Shown here piece after piece: positions 26,386-34,371 of a stretch of DNA of 64,000 nt. Position 1 is the stretch's first letter, and the number at the start of each line of letters is the position of its first letter. The notes beneath the pieces are model-generated. The model ran no database searches and had not been told where the DNA came from. It saw only the letters and a program-made list of their open reading frames with translations. Origin of the DNA: JBDTNQ01 sp039933635 (GTDB taxonomy: Bacteria; Acidobacteriota; Vicinamibacteria; Vicinamibacterales; SCN-69-37); contig JBDTNQ010000005.1 in NCBI GenBank assembly GCA_039933635.1, positions 1-64,000 on the forward strand, read 5' to 3'. The position numbers and the translations under genes are program-made.

Positions 26386-26838
26386 GTGCGCGTACTTCTG
26401 ACGACGATGTTGCTCGTGGGGTTGACGGCGAGCGCTGGCCTGGCCCAGGAGCACGCCGGCATCCCGGCGCACGACAACCCGTTCAGGATTGAGTCCCCTG
26501 GAGAGCCAGCTCGCAAGGTGCTGGACAAGAAGTTCTGGGTGATGGCCGCCGCGCTCAACACGGCGATGACCCTCGACACGAAGAGCACCTTCGACGTCGT
26601 CCGTACCTGCCGCGGCTGTCGCGAGGCCAACCCCCTCGTCGCGCCGTTCGTTCGCCGCGGCCCTGCCCTCACTTTTACGTCCGGCGAGTTCTTCGACGCT
26701 GGCGTGATGACGCTTGCGGCGAAGATGAAGAGCGCGAGACGATCGTGGGTCCGCCGAACCTGGTGGGTCGCACCCGCGGCGCTGGTTGTCGGCCACTCCA
26801 TCGCCTATCGGCACAACGTGAATCTCCTCAAGAAGTAG
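26386..26838 (+). CDS. Small exported or membrane protein of unknown function
   Basis: About 150 residues. GGAGG at 26375-26379 sets the start GTG at 26386, giving a signal peptide (MRVLLTTMLLVGLTASAGLAQ). Two hydrophobic stretches (about 52-62 and WWVAPAALVVGHSIAY near 125-140) flank a region with DTKSTFDV, CRGCREANPLV and a basic cluster. The D-x-x-ST ... E-x-NP-L arrangement recalls DUF5658-like membrane proteins, but I cannot assign it. It overlaps the convergent KDG permease by 11 bases. Confidence 0.6.
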   Translation: MRVLLTTMLLVGLTASAGLAQEHAGIPAHDNPFRIESPGEPARKVLDKKFWVMAAALNTAMTLDTKSTFDVVRTCRGCREANPLVAPFVRRGPALTFTSGEFFDAGVMTLAAKMKSARRSWVRRTWWVAPAALVVGHSIAYRHNVNLLKK

Positions 26839-27793
26839 GCCGCACGGGCCGCTCGTCGCGCGTTTTTGATGCCTCGACCCGGCGATACCACCAGGATGTG
26901 AGCAGTGGCGTCAGGATCGCCGTGACGATCACCGATGCGGCGACCTGAACCGTCGCGGCCGGAGCGATGGCGGCGTACGACGGATCAGCGAGGGCGACGG
27001 CTTGAGGCACCGCCGCGGAGTTGCCGGCCGTGCTCGACGCGGCCGCGCCTGCGACGCCGGAGCCGCCAAGGAGCCGGTCCGTGGTGATGCACACGAGTCC
27101 CGTCACTGCCACAACGGTCAGACCCAGCGCGATGCCCGGGATTCCAGCCGTGATGATCGAGCCCAGATTGATCGTCTGCCCGAGGGTGAACGCCATGAAC
27201 GGTACGATGATCGGCTCGTGCGATCCGAAGAACGTCCTGATGTCGTCGTCGAGGTTGCCCAGGATCGCCCCGACCGCGATCGGCGCGATCACCGAGACCA
27301 TCGTCAGCCAGGGAATCACCGCCAGACCCGCGCCCACGAAGATCAGCATCGTCAGGAACGGCCCGGTCTCGATGCTCTGAACGACGTACGTCCCGGCGTC
27401 GTCCTTACTGCCCATCACGCCCGTCAGCGCCAGAAACATGCCGCCGTTCGTGTCGCTCATGGCCACCATCACGGCAAGCGTGCTCAGGCCGAGCACGCTG
27501 CCGGCAAACAGCCACGCGACAGCCAGGGCGAAGACCGTCGCAGTCGCGACCTTCGCGACCAGTAACCCGAGGCCACGCGCGAGCATTCGTGGCGCGGCTC
27601 TGAACGTCATCTTCGTGCCGACCGTGAACAGGTACATGCCGAGGATCGTCGGATAGCCCGTGCCCGTCAGCGCCTGCGTGAACCCGCCAATCTTCAGCAG
27701 ATTCGGCGCGAACGTGTTGAGCGCCATTCCGATGAAGAGGGGGACGACCATCAGTCCGCCCGGCACGCGATTCACCGTCTTGAAGATCTTCAT
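26828..27793 (-). CDS. kdgT: 2-keto-3-deoxygluconate permease (KdgT family)
   Basis: Inner-membrane transporter of about 321 residues with roughly ten hydrophobic segments. The start MKIFKTVNRVPGGLMVVPLF matches KdgT proteins, as do SDTNGGMFLALTG and GQTINLGSIITAGIPG. In enterobacteria KdgT imports 2-keto-3-deoxygluconate from pectin breakdown. No KDG kinase or aldolase is nearby, so it serves genes elsewhere. The extension to 27817 is less likely because it adds a polar CPTTH segment. Confidence 0.88.
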   Translation of the reverse strand: MKIFKTVNRVPGGLMVVPLFIGMALNTFAPNLLKIGGFTQALTGTGYPTILGMYLFTVGTKMTFRAAPRMLARGLGLLVAKVATATVFALAVAWLFAGSVLGLSTLAVMVAMSDTNGGMFLALTGVMGSKDDAGTYVVQSIETGPFLTMLIFVGAGLAVIPWLTMVSVIAPIAVGAILGNLDDDIRTFFGSHEPIIVPFMAFTLGQTINLGSIITAGIPGIALGLTVVAVTGLVCITTDRLLGGSGVAGAAASSTAGNSAAVPQAVALADPSYAAIAPAATVQVAASVIVTAILTPLLTSWWYRRVEASKTRDERPVRPTS

Positions 27794-27840
27794 GTGGGTT
27801 GTCGGGCAGGCTATCACTTCGCCGGTCGGCTGCCGATTAC

Positions 27841-27922
27841 TGAGGTGTCTCCGTTCGTGACCGGCGCGGCGGTGGTACCGCCACCGTGCGAAGAAGTGGC
27901 TACTTCGACTGAGGACACCTCA
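27841..27922 (+). promoter_or_regulatory. Candidate structured 5' leader (three-way junction) before the gene at 27925
   Basis: TGAGGTGTC (27841-27849) pairs perfectly with GACACCTCA (27914-27922). Inside, CGGTGG/CCACCG (27870-27875 with 27881-27886), extended by CGC/GCG (27865-27867 with 27888-27890), and GAAGT-GGCT-ACTTC (27893-27906) form two hairpins. The outer helix ends two bases before ATG 27925 and covers part of the only Shine-Dalgarno-like GAGGA (27911-27915). This is compatible with a cis-acting translational switch. The pairing is read directly; the function is inferred. Confidence 0.45.
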
Positions 27923-27924
27923 AG

Positions 27925-28356
27925 ATGTGCATGGCCGTATTCATTGCCGCCGCCGAGCCTTTGCCCTTTGTGGCCTGGAGCGAGGCCGCGCCGGGCTTCC
28001 ACCTCCAGGCGATTTCGGAGGCTGAAGATGGTGTGCGCTCACGCTTTACGAAGCCCCACGTGTATTACCTCGGGGCTCACACCGGCTGCTCCTGCGGATT
28101 CAACTACGGTCTCCGGGACGTAAACGGCGCCGAGGATCAGGTTGAGGAGGTTGCCAGTCAGGCCTCGGTCGCTGCGCTCCGTGATTACGTCCGGCAGGCC
28201 GTTGCGATCCAGAGCGAGGTTGAACTCTTCGCGTCGTGGGAAGAAGACTGGATCCACGAGCCTGAACAGCGTCTGCGGATCACCCCGGACTGGTTCGGGG
28301 GTGAGCGCTTCGCCATGCCGGAGAAGGTGCTGTTTCGCGTCACCGCGTCCGTCTGA
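27925..28356 (+). CDS. Protein of unknown function with a CxC motif
   Basis: A 143-residue protein that I do not recognise. It starts MCMAVFIAAAEPLPFVAW and contains YYLGAHTGCSCGFNYG, whose paired Cys residues could bind a metal, and later FASWEEDWIHEPEQ. There is no signal peptide. Its start is preceded by the predicted three-way-junction leader, the most interesting thing about it. It is divergent from kdgT and converges with the AlkZ-like gene. Confidence 0.65.
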   Translation: MCMAVFIAAAEPLPFVAWSEAAPGFHLQAISEAEDGVRSRFTKPHVYYLGAHTGCSCGFNYGLRDVNGAEDQVEEVASQASVAALRDYVRQAVAIQSEVELFASWEEDWIHEPEQRLRITPDWFGGERFAMPEKVLFRVTASV

Positions 28357-28389
28357 TCTGACGCCGCGCCGAAGAGCCGGCCTCGCCCT

Positions 28390-29478
28390 TCAGTCGACGA
28401 CGCACTCCACCGGCACTTGCAGAAAGTCGGCGTAGCGTGTCGCAGCCCGCGTGAGCGCGCGACGTTCGCTGACGGAGATCGGTCGATACGCCCGGCCGTC
28501 CACGAGCATGCGCCGCGACGAGACCGTCCGGCGCCATGCGCCGGCCAGACGGCCACTCAGCACAATCTGATGCGCGAAGACCTCGCCGCCAGGAACCCCG
28601 GACGCGAGGCGCGCCGCGGCCGGCGGAACGACCGGATCACGGTCTTTGTAGGCAATGAGGTACTCGTCGTAGTTGGGCAGGAGATAGGCCTCGTCGAACG
28701 ACGCAGCGGTGCGCGACTCCCGGGGCGACCAGTAGACGCGATCGCCTATCTCTTTCTTCATGAGCGCGCCGTCGAGCGCATCCACGCCCCGCTGACCGTC
28801 CTTCATCAGCAGGCCGGACCACCATGAGAAATCCCGCAACGTTGCCGGGCCGTGACTGTCGAAGTACCGGCGTGCAAGTTCGGCGAGTGCCTCGTCCCGT
28901 GTCAGCGACGCCGCCCGTGGCGCGCGTTCGTCGATCAGGGCGTACGTGAATTGCTTGCCGCGCCGAGGACCGCTGCAGACCTGGGCATTGAGCTCGGCAT
29001 CCATCATCAGGAATCCAAGACGCACACCGGTGGCCACGATACCGTTTCGCCCCAGCGCGTGTCCCAGCTCGGTGCGGGTCTTGAACGCGTTGTCACGCAT
29101 CGCGCGCTCGAGCACCGGTCGGCTCTTCTTCAGCACGGCCGCGTCGATCTCGAGCTTGCGGCAGTACGGTGCGCAGGTGGCCAGCACGCGTGGTCCGGTC
29201 AGCATGAGCATCCACCGGATGTCAGCGGGTGCGACGAAATGCCAGGTGGGCCGCAGCACGTGCGTGCGGAGGATCGCGCCGGCGTCGAACAGGGCGTCGA
29301 TATCGGCCTCGCGCGCTCCGGGCACGCGCATGCCGACGCCCCACTTCGCACCGGCGAAATCCTGCGCCTGAACCGCGGTCATCCACGCCACCAGCTGGGC
29401 TGGCGCCAGGAATCGTGACGAGACGAGCTGCTGGCTGGCCAGCCGGCGCCGGATGAGAAGGTCGTCGGTCCGGCTCAA
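28390..29478 (-). CDS. AlkZ-like winged-helix DNA glycosylase candidate (HTH_42 family)
   Basis: A 362-residue protein of the winged-helix DNA-binding family PF06224. Its best-studied members are Streptomyces AlkZ, which unhooks azinomycin crosslinks, and E. coli YcaQ/AlkX. The AlkZ QxQ catalytic motif is present as Gln37-Ala-Gln39 in TAVQAQDFAG. Further family features are LRPTWHFVAPADI, a mid-protein LGRNGI wing and FLLPNYDEYLIAYKDR-like SFDEAYLLPNYDEYLIAY. TTG 29478 is the start used; TATACT lies eight bases upstream. It is probably a repair enzyme for alkylated or crosslinked DNA; the lesion is unknown. Confidence 0.75.
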   Translation of the reverse strand: MSRTDDLLIRRRLASQQLVSSRFLAPAQLVAWMTAVQAQDFAGAKWGVGMRVPGAREADIDALFDAGAILRTHVLRPTWHFVAPADIRWMLMLTGPRVLATCAPYCRKLEIDAAVLKKSRPVLERAMRDNAFKTRTELGHALGRNGIVATGVRLGFLMMDAELNAQVCSGPRRGKQFTYALIDERAPRAASLTRDEALAELARRYFDSHGPATLRDFSWWSGLLMKDGQRGVDALDGALMKKEIGDRVYWSPRESRTAASFDEAYLLPNYDEYLIAYKDRDPVVPPAAARLASGVPGGEVFAHQIVLSGRLAGAWRRTVSSRRMLVDGRAYRPISVSERRALTRAATRYADFLQVPVECVVD

Positions 29479-29533
29479 AACGACCCAGTATACCGGCGCA
29501 AGGAATGAGCGTCGTGATCTGTGAAGAATGCGT

Positions 29534-29576
29534 GACGAGGCGGAATGCGGCTAACTTTTCGCCGGCCGGCCTCGTC
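29534..29576 (+). promoter_or_regulatory. Candidate hairpin leader of the 33-residue ORF
   Basis: GACGAGGC (29534-29541) pairs perfectly with GCCTCGTC (29569-29576), with a short inner CGGC/GCCG stem. It lies 27 bases before ATG 29604. Confidence 0.35.
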
Positions 29577-29603
29577 TACATCAACAGGAAAAGGGAGGTC
29601 GAC

Positions 29604-29705
29604 ATGAACCGCATCATCCGATTCGATTGGAACTTCTCCAGCACGGCCGAGGCTGTCACCGGTCTGTTGCTCGCCACCGCCTGCGCGCTCGTCATCTTCG
29701 TCTGA
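29604..29705 (+). CDS. 33-residue small hydrophobic protein
   Basis: A strong GGGAGG (29593-29598) sits five bases before ATG 29604. The product starts MNRIIRFDWNFSSTAEA and ends in a single hydrophobic segment (VTGLLLATACALVIFV), so it may be a one-pass membrane microprotein. It precedes the multi-pass membrane protein gene by 82 bases. No family is recognised. A longer frame from 29505 exists, but the ribosome site supports this start. Confidence 0.5.
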   Translation: MNRIIRFDWNFSSTAEAVTGLLLATACALVIFV

Positions 29706-29787
29706 TTCGCTCCCCCTCTGATCCTGCCAATCGCCAGTTGCCGCCGCCGCGGGTATCCTACGGACACCCTGGCGCGCGGTTCTACTG

Positions 29788-30636
29788 GTGCATTCATCCT
29801 TCTCGGCGCGGCCACGCTGGTGGCAATGGCCCACAATCCTCTCGCTCGACGCGCCGCTCGTGTGCGTGGTGTGGCAAGGCCTGCTGGCCCGCACGTCCGG
29901 CGCCGGCCTCCGCTGGCCGCACGCCGCTGTGCTCGCCACATCGGTATGGCTTGCCTACGCCGCCGACCGATGGATTGAAGGCTGGCGACTGGACTCGCGG
30001 GTCGTGCGCACGCAGCGTCATCTCTTCTACCAACGACAGCGCGTCGTCGTCGCCGCGGTCTGGCTTTGCGTCCTCGCCGCAGACGTGACGATGGCCGGGA
30101 TGACGATGGAGGCGAAGGAGATCGGGCGTGGGCTCCTGCTGGTGGCGCCCGTGCTCGTGTACCTCCTGTCCCATCAGCTGCTGCACCGCACGCACGAGTG
30201 GCGCGCGCCGAAGGAGTTGGTCGTGGCGTTGCTGCTGACCGCCGGCGTCGCGGTGTTCCTGTGGCCGGTACTCTCCGTCTCGACGCTCGTGCGTGGTCTC
30301 GGCGCGTTCGCGACCGTCAGTTTCATCAACTGTGCGTTGATCTCGGCGTGGGAGCGCGAGGTCGACCGGGCGCACGGCCAGACGTCGCTCGCGTTGGAAT
30401 CGGCGCGGGTCGCGCGCGTGATCCGATGGCTACCCTGGCTTGCCGCGGTCGGAGGAGCGGCCGTGATGGCGGCGCCTGCCGGTGCCTTCGCAGCGCCGAT
30501 CGCCTGCGGCATCTTCAGCGCCATTCTGATGGGTCTGATCGATCGGATCGAACATCGCCTCGGATGGGCCGCCGCCCGCGTGCTGGCGGACGCCGCGCTG
30601 CTGACGCCCATCGTGCCCCTGTTCTGGGCCGCATGA
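29788..30636 (+). CDS. Multi-pass membrane protein, weakly UbiA-like
   Basis: A 282-residue integral membrane protein with about eight hydrophobic helices. An early cytoplasmic-loop motif YAADRWIEGWRLD loosely resembles the NDxxDxxxD prenyltransferase motif of the UbiA family but is degenerate, so catalysis is doubtful. It is tightly linked to the following methyltransferase (one base between stop and start), suggesting a common lipid or quinone-type substrate. The start GTG 29788 has no clear ribosome site. Confidence 0.55.
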   Translation: MHSSFSARPRWWQWPTILSLDAPLVCVVWQGLLARTSGAGLRWPHAAVLATSVWLAYAADRWIEGWRLDSRVVRTQRHLFYQRQRVVVAAVWLCVLAADVTMAGMTMEAKEIGRGLLLVAPVLVYLLSHQLLHRTHEWRAPKELVVALLLTAGVAVFLWPVLSVSTLVRGLGAFATVSFINCALISAWEREVDRAHGQTSLALESARVARVIRWLPWLAAVGGAAVMAAPAGAFAAPIACGIFSAILMGLIDRIEHRLGWAAARVLADAALLTPIVPLFWAA

Positions 30637-30637
30637 C

Positions 30638-31285
30638 ATGGCGACCGGGTTCGACCGCGTCGCCGGCATCTACCGCTTCCTCGAACATCTGGCGTACGGC
30701 CATCAACTCGAGCGCGCGCGATTCGCGCATCTAGGCGCGCTACGCGCGTGCAGAAACATCCTCGTTGTTGGTGACGGAGACGGGCGCTGCCTGGAGGAAG
30801 TGTTGGGCGCTGCGCCCGATGCGGCCGTCACGAGCATCGACGCCAGCCGCGGCATGCTCGCCATCGCGCGTCGGCGGGTGGACGCGGCCGGCGCGGCGGC
30901 GCGTGTCACGTTTGTGTGCGCGGACATCTCCACGATGCCGTTGCCGCCCGCGCGCTACGACGCGGTGCTCACCATGTTCGTCCTCGATTGCTTTCGCGCG
31001 GATGAAGCGGCGGCGATCGTGCGCGCCCTGGCGTCGACGGTTACGGCGTCGGGCCTGTGGCTGTTCGCGGACTTTGCCGAGCCGTCGCGCGGGTGGCGGC
31101 GCCTGCACGCGCGGTTGCAGACCCGCCTCCTGTACATCTTCTTCCGGTGGCAGACCGGGATTGCGGCTCACAGACTCCCGCCGTCCGAGGCGTTGATCGC
31201 GCGGGAAGGATTTCGCTCGGCCGCCATCGAGGAGCGTCGCGCCGGGTCGATTCGCAGCGTCCTGTTCAGCCGTCGTCGCGTCTGA
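30638..31285 (+). CDS. Class I SAM-dependent methyltransferase
   Basis: A 215-residue methyltransferase. Motif I is NILVVGDGDGRCLEEVL (about 40-56), the acidic ribose-binding residue is in TSIDASRGML, and motif IV is YDAVLTMFVLDCF. The C-terminal half carries LQTRLLYIFFRWQTG, a membrane-proximal segment common in lipid or quinone methyltransferases. It is coupled to the membrane protein gene upstream. Substrate unknown. Confidence 0.8.
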   Translation: MATGFDRVAGIYRFLEHLAYGHQLERARFAHLGALRACRNILVVGDGDGRCLEEVLGAAPDAAVTSIDASRGMLAIARRRVDAAGAAARVTFVCADISTMPLPPARYDAVLTMFVLDCFRADEAAAIVRALASTVTASGLWLFADFAEPSRGWRRLHARLQTRLLYIFFRWQTGIAAHRLPPSEALIAREGFRSAAIEERRAGSIRSVLFSRRRV

Positions 31286-31331
31286 TCAGGCCACTGGATT
31301 GAGTCCACTTGCATTCTGCCTCTGTCCCATT

Positions 31332-31342
31332 GTCATAATGAC
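31332..31342. promoter_or_regulatory. Possible autoregulatory operator of the MarR gene
   Basis: GTCAT-A-ATGAC is a perfect palindrome nine bases before ATG 31351, within TGTCATAATGACCCTGACA. MarR proteins usually bind such sites overlapping their own promoter. CATAAT inside it could be the -10. Confidence 0.4.
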
Positions 31343-31350
31343 CCTGACAT

Positions 31351-31872
31351 ATGGGAGCCAATATATCTGGACGGACGGAGCCGGAAGCAACCCGGGACGT
31401 CCTCAACGCGATCCGCGGCATCGTCCAGGCGCTGCGCGAATCATCGCGGGCGGCCGAGCGTCATGTGGGGTTGAGCGGCGCGCAGACGTTCGTGCTGCGG
31501 ACTCTTGCCGAGCGCGCCTCGCTGTCGCTGAACGAGCTCGCCGCCGCGACCCACACGCACCAGAGCAGTGTGTCGACCGTGGTCACGCGGCTGGTCGAGG
31601 ACGGCCTGATCCGCCGCGCGAAAGCGCCTCAGGATGCGCGGCGGCTCGAGCTGTCGCTCACCGCCAAGGGGCGCGATATCGCGTCCAGGGCCCCGGACGC
31701 CGCCCAGCAGCGGCTGATTGCGGCCATCAACCGCCTGCCGCCCCGGCGCCGCAGGGATTTGGCGGCGACGCTCAGTGAACTCGCCGAGTCGGTTGCCGCC
31801 GTCGATCGTATTCCGCCGATGTTCTTCGAGGATGCCAAGCCGCTCGGCCGGCGAAGGACGCGCCGTGGATAA
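31351..31872 (+). CDS. MarR-family transcriptional regulator
   Basis: A 173-residue winged-helix regulator: LSGAQTFVLRTLAERASLSLNELAAATHTHQSSVSTVVTRLVEDGLIRR covers the helix-turn-helix, followed by the wing with AKAPQDARRLELSLTAKG. MarR proteins bind DNA as dimers and release it on small-molecule binding. The ClC gene overlaps its 3' end, so it likely controls that operon. A palindrome lies directly upstream. Confidence 0.92.
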   Translation: MGANISGRTEPEATRDVLNAIRGIVQALRESSRAAERHVGLSGAQTFVLRTLAERASLSLNELAAATHTHQSSVSTVVTRLVEDGLIRRAKAPQDARRLELSLTAKGRDIASRAPDAAQQRLIAAINRLPPRRRRDLAATLSELAESVAAVDRIPPMFFEDAKPLGRRRTRRG

Positions 31873-33682
31873 GCGGAAGGACGCGGTCGAGGAACTAGGC
31901 GATTTCACCGCGACGCCACGGCTGCTTTTCATCACCGCGATAGCGATCCTCATCGGCATCGCCAGCACCTACGTGGCCAAGGCCCTGCTGGCCCTCATCA
32001 ACGTCTTCACGAACCTGTTCTTCTTTCAGCGCCTGAGCGCCGCTCCGGTCTCACCGGCGGACAACACGCTCGGACTTCTGGCCATCGCGGTGCCCGTCAT
32101 CGGCGCGCTCCTCGTCGGTGTGATGGCGCGGTTCGGCTCCGAGCGCATCCGCGGTCACGGCATCCCCGAAGCCATCGAAGCGATTTTGATCAACGGCAGC
32201 AGGGTGGAGCCCAAGGTCGCCTTGCTGAAGCCGTTGTCTTCAGCGATCTCGATCGGCTCTGGCGGTCCCTTCGGCGCTGAAGGGCCGATCATCATGACCG
32301 GAGGCGCCGTCGGATCGCTCATCGCGCAGTTTCTACACCTGACCAGCGCCGAGCGGAAGACGCTGTTGGTCGCGGGTGCGGCTGCCGGCATGTCGGCCAC
32401 GTTCGCGGCGCCGGTGGCCTCGGTGCTGCTCGCCGTGGAACTGCTGCTCTTCGAGTGGAAGCCGCGCAGCCTCGTGCCAGTGGCGCTCGCGAGCGCCACT
32501 GCCGCGGCCGTGCGCCGTTACGTGATCGGCATGGGACCGATCTTTCCGGTCACTCCGCACCCTGCGTTCATCGGCCCGATGGGCCTTTCCGGCTGCGTCG
32601 TCGCTGGCCTGGGCGCCGGCCTGCTGGCGGTGTTGCTGACGCAGGCCGTCTACGCGGCGGAGGACCTCTTCGGCCATCTGCCGATGCACTGGATGTGGTG
32701 GCCCGCCATCGGCGGCCTGGCGATTGGCACGGGCGGCATGTTTTTTCCGCAGGCGCTTGGTGTGGGCTACGAGACGATCGGCCGCCTGCTTCAGGGCGAC
32801 GTCTCGAACGGCACCATTCTCGGCATCCTCATCGTCAAGTCGCTCATCTGGTCGATCTCCCTGGGGTCAGGCACGTCAGGCGGCGTCCTGGCGCCGCTGC
32901 TCATGATGGGTGGCGCACTCGGCGGCGTCGAGGCGCGGTTTCTGCCGGCCCTCGGTCCAGGCTTCTGGCCCCTCGTCAGCATGGGCGCGATTCTCGGTGG
33001 GACGATGCGCTCGCCGCTCACGGGCGTGCTGTTTTCGCTGGAGCTCACGCACGACGTCAACATGATGCTGCCGCTGCTCGTCGCCGTGTGCGTCGCACAC
33101 GGGTTGACCGTGCTCGTGATGCGCCGGTCGATCCTCACCGAAAAGATCGCTCGTCGCGGATACCACCTGAGCCGCGAGTACGCAATCGATCCACTGGAGA
33201 TCCTCTTCGCCCGCGAGGTCATGCACGTCAACGTGGCGGCGCTGCCGTCGAACGCGTCCGCCGAGCAGCTCGTCGGCTCGCTGCGTATCGATCCCGATCG
33301 CGGGCCGCAGCGGCTCTACCCGATCGTCAGCCCCGATCGGCGCCTGGAAGGTGTGGTGACGCGCGGCGCGTTGCGCGAACTGGCCGACCGCGTCACGAGG
33401 GGCGAGGCCGCCACGCTGGCCGACTTTTCGACAGCGAAGGCCGCCGTGGCGTACCCGGACGAGCCGCTCCGCGTGGTGGCACACCGGATGGCGGAGACTG
33501 GGTTGACGCGATTTCCGGTGGTGGAACGCGGCGACTTCCCGCGGCTGGTGGGGATGATCACGCTCGAGCACCTGCTCACCGCTCGCGTGCGCTATCTCGA
33601 GGCCGAGCGACGACGGGAGCGGGTGATGCGGGTGAAGGTGGCGTTTCCGTTCAGATTCGGTCGGTCGGACCGGGCGAGCTGA
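31865..33682 (+). CDS. ClC-family chloride channel/transporter with CBS domains
   Basis: About 605 residues: an N-terminal ClC membrane domain (about 25-435) and two C-terminal CBS domains (about 455-590). ClC signatures: GSGGPFGAEGP with the gating Glu retained but Arg of the usual GREGP replaced by Ala; GMSATFAAPVASVLLAVE; GSGTSGGVLAPLLMMGGALGG; and MRSPLTGVLFSLELT. The CBS pair may sense nucleotides. GTG 31865 has GAAGGA five bases ahead and overlaps the MarR stop (GTGGATAA); ATG 31832 is an alternative. It moves chloride or another halide such as fluoride; selectivity cannot be read. Confidence 0.92.
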   Translation: MDKRKDAVEELGDFTATPRLLFITAIAILIGIASTYVAKALLALINVFTNLFFFQRLSAAPVSPADNTLGLLAIAVPVIGALLVGVMARFGSERIRGHGIPEAIEAILINGSRVEPKVALLKPLSSAISIGSGGPFGAEGPIIMTGGAVGSLIAQFLHLTSAERKTLLVAGAAAGMSATFAAPVASVLLAVELLLFEWKPRSLVPVALASATAAAVRRYVIGMGPIFPVTPHPAFIGPMGLSGCVVAGLGAGLLAVLLTQAVYAAEDLFGHLPMHWMWWPAIGGLAIGTGGMFFPQALGVGYETIGRLLQGDVSNGTILGILIVKSLIWSISLGSGTSGGVLAPLLMMGGALGGVEARFLPALGPGFWPLVSMGAILGGTMRSPLTGVLFSLELTHDVNMMLPLLVAVCVAHGLTVLVMRRSILTEKIARRGYHLSREYAIDPLEILFAREVMHVNVAALPSNASAEQLVGSLRIDPDRGPQRLYPIVSPDRRLEGVVTRGALRELADRVTRGEAATLADFSTAKAAVAYPDEPLRVVAHRMAETGLTRFPVVERGDFPRLVGMITLEHLLTARVRYLEAERRRERVMRVKVAFPFRFGRSDRAS

Positions 33683-33713
33683 GGACGCGCGAACGGCGAA
33701 GTGCGAATGGCCG

Positions 33714-34289
33714 TCAGGCGCGTCCCGCGAACTCGCGCGTTTCGGTGTGCACCTTCACGCGTTCGCCTTCCTTGATGAAGAGTGGCACGCGGATCTCGAG
33801 CCCCGTCTGAACGGTCGCGGCCTTCGTGACGCCGCCGCTCGCGGTGTCCCCTTTCACACCAGGCTCCGTATTCGTGATGACCATTTCGACGATCGGCGGG
33901 AAAAGGACGCCGATGGGGTTGCCATTGAACTTGTACACCTGCACGTCGATGTCGTCGGCGAGTAGCAACCGGTCGTCGCCGATCAGGTCACTGCCGAGCG
34001 TGAGCGTGTCGAACGATTCCTGATCGAGGAAGTGGTAACCCGAACTGTCGGCGTATTGGTAGGTCGCCGGCACCTTGACGAGATCGGGATCGCCGAATCG
34101 TTCGCCGGCCTTGAACGTCCTGTCGAAGACCGCCCGCGTCAGCATGTTGCGCATCTTCAGGCGCACCAGCGTCTGTCCACCGCGCGCGGTCGGCTTCGAT
34201 ACCTCGACGTCGAGACAGTGGTACGGCGCGCCTTCGTACTCGAAGAACATCTTTCGCTTGACTTCAATTGCTTCAATCAGCGCAGCCAT
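33714..34289 (-). CDS. efpL: Elongation factor P-like protein, EfpL (YeiP) type
   Basis: A 191-residue EF-P paralogue that relieves ribosome stalling, chiefly at proline stretches. Three OB-type domains are present, ending TGLEIRVPLFIKEGERVKVH. The loop that contacts the peptidyl-transferase centre reads KPTARGGQTLVR. This matches the PTARG loop of E. coli YeiP/EfpL, with an Arg tip, and not the PGKG loop whose Lys is beta-lysylated by EpmA. Neither EpmA/EpmB nor EarP is encoded in the window. Confidence 0.85.
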   Translation of the reverse strand: MAALIEAIEVKRKMFFEYEGAPYHCLDVEVSKPTARGGQTLVRLKMRNMLTRAVFDRTFKAGERFGDPDLVKVPATYQYADSSGYHFLDQESFDTLTLGSDLIGDDRLLLADDIDVQVYKFNGNPIGVLFPPIVEMVITNTEPGVKGDTASGGVTKAATVQTGLEIRVPLFIKEGERVKVHTETREFAGRA

Positions 34290-34342
34290 GGGGATCCGGT
34301 ACTCCTTGCCGTCAAACCGTCAGTATAGCCGCGGCTCGCCGG

Positions 34343-34366
34343 GCCCTGGACCTGAAGGTCCAGGGC
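34343..34366. repeat. Intergenic palindromic repeat, GGACCT/AGGTCC family
   Basis: GCCCTGGACCT-GA-AGGTCCAGGGC, perfect 11-base arms. It lies just after the stop codon (minus strand) of the large DUF3857 gene and before efpL. The inner 20 bases are identical to the copy inside lhr. Confidence 0.7.
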
Positions 34367-34371
34367 GCAGC

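Noticed and set aside
27841..27922. Transcription terminator or integron attachment site
   Set aside because: There is no gene end upstream on either strand in the right orientation, no T tract, and no integrase or attI-like motif. A leader RNA explains the position better.
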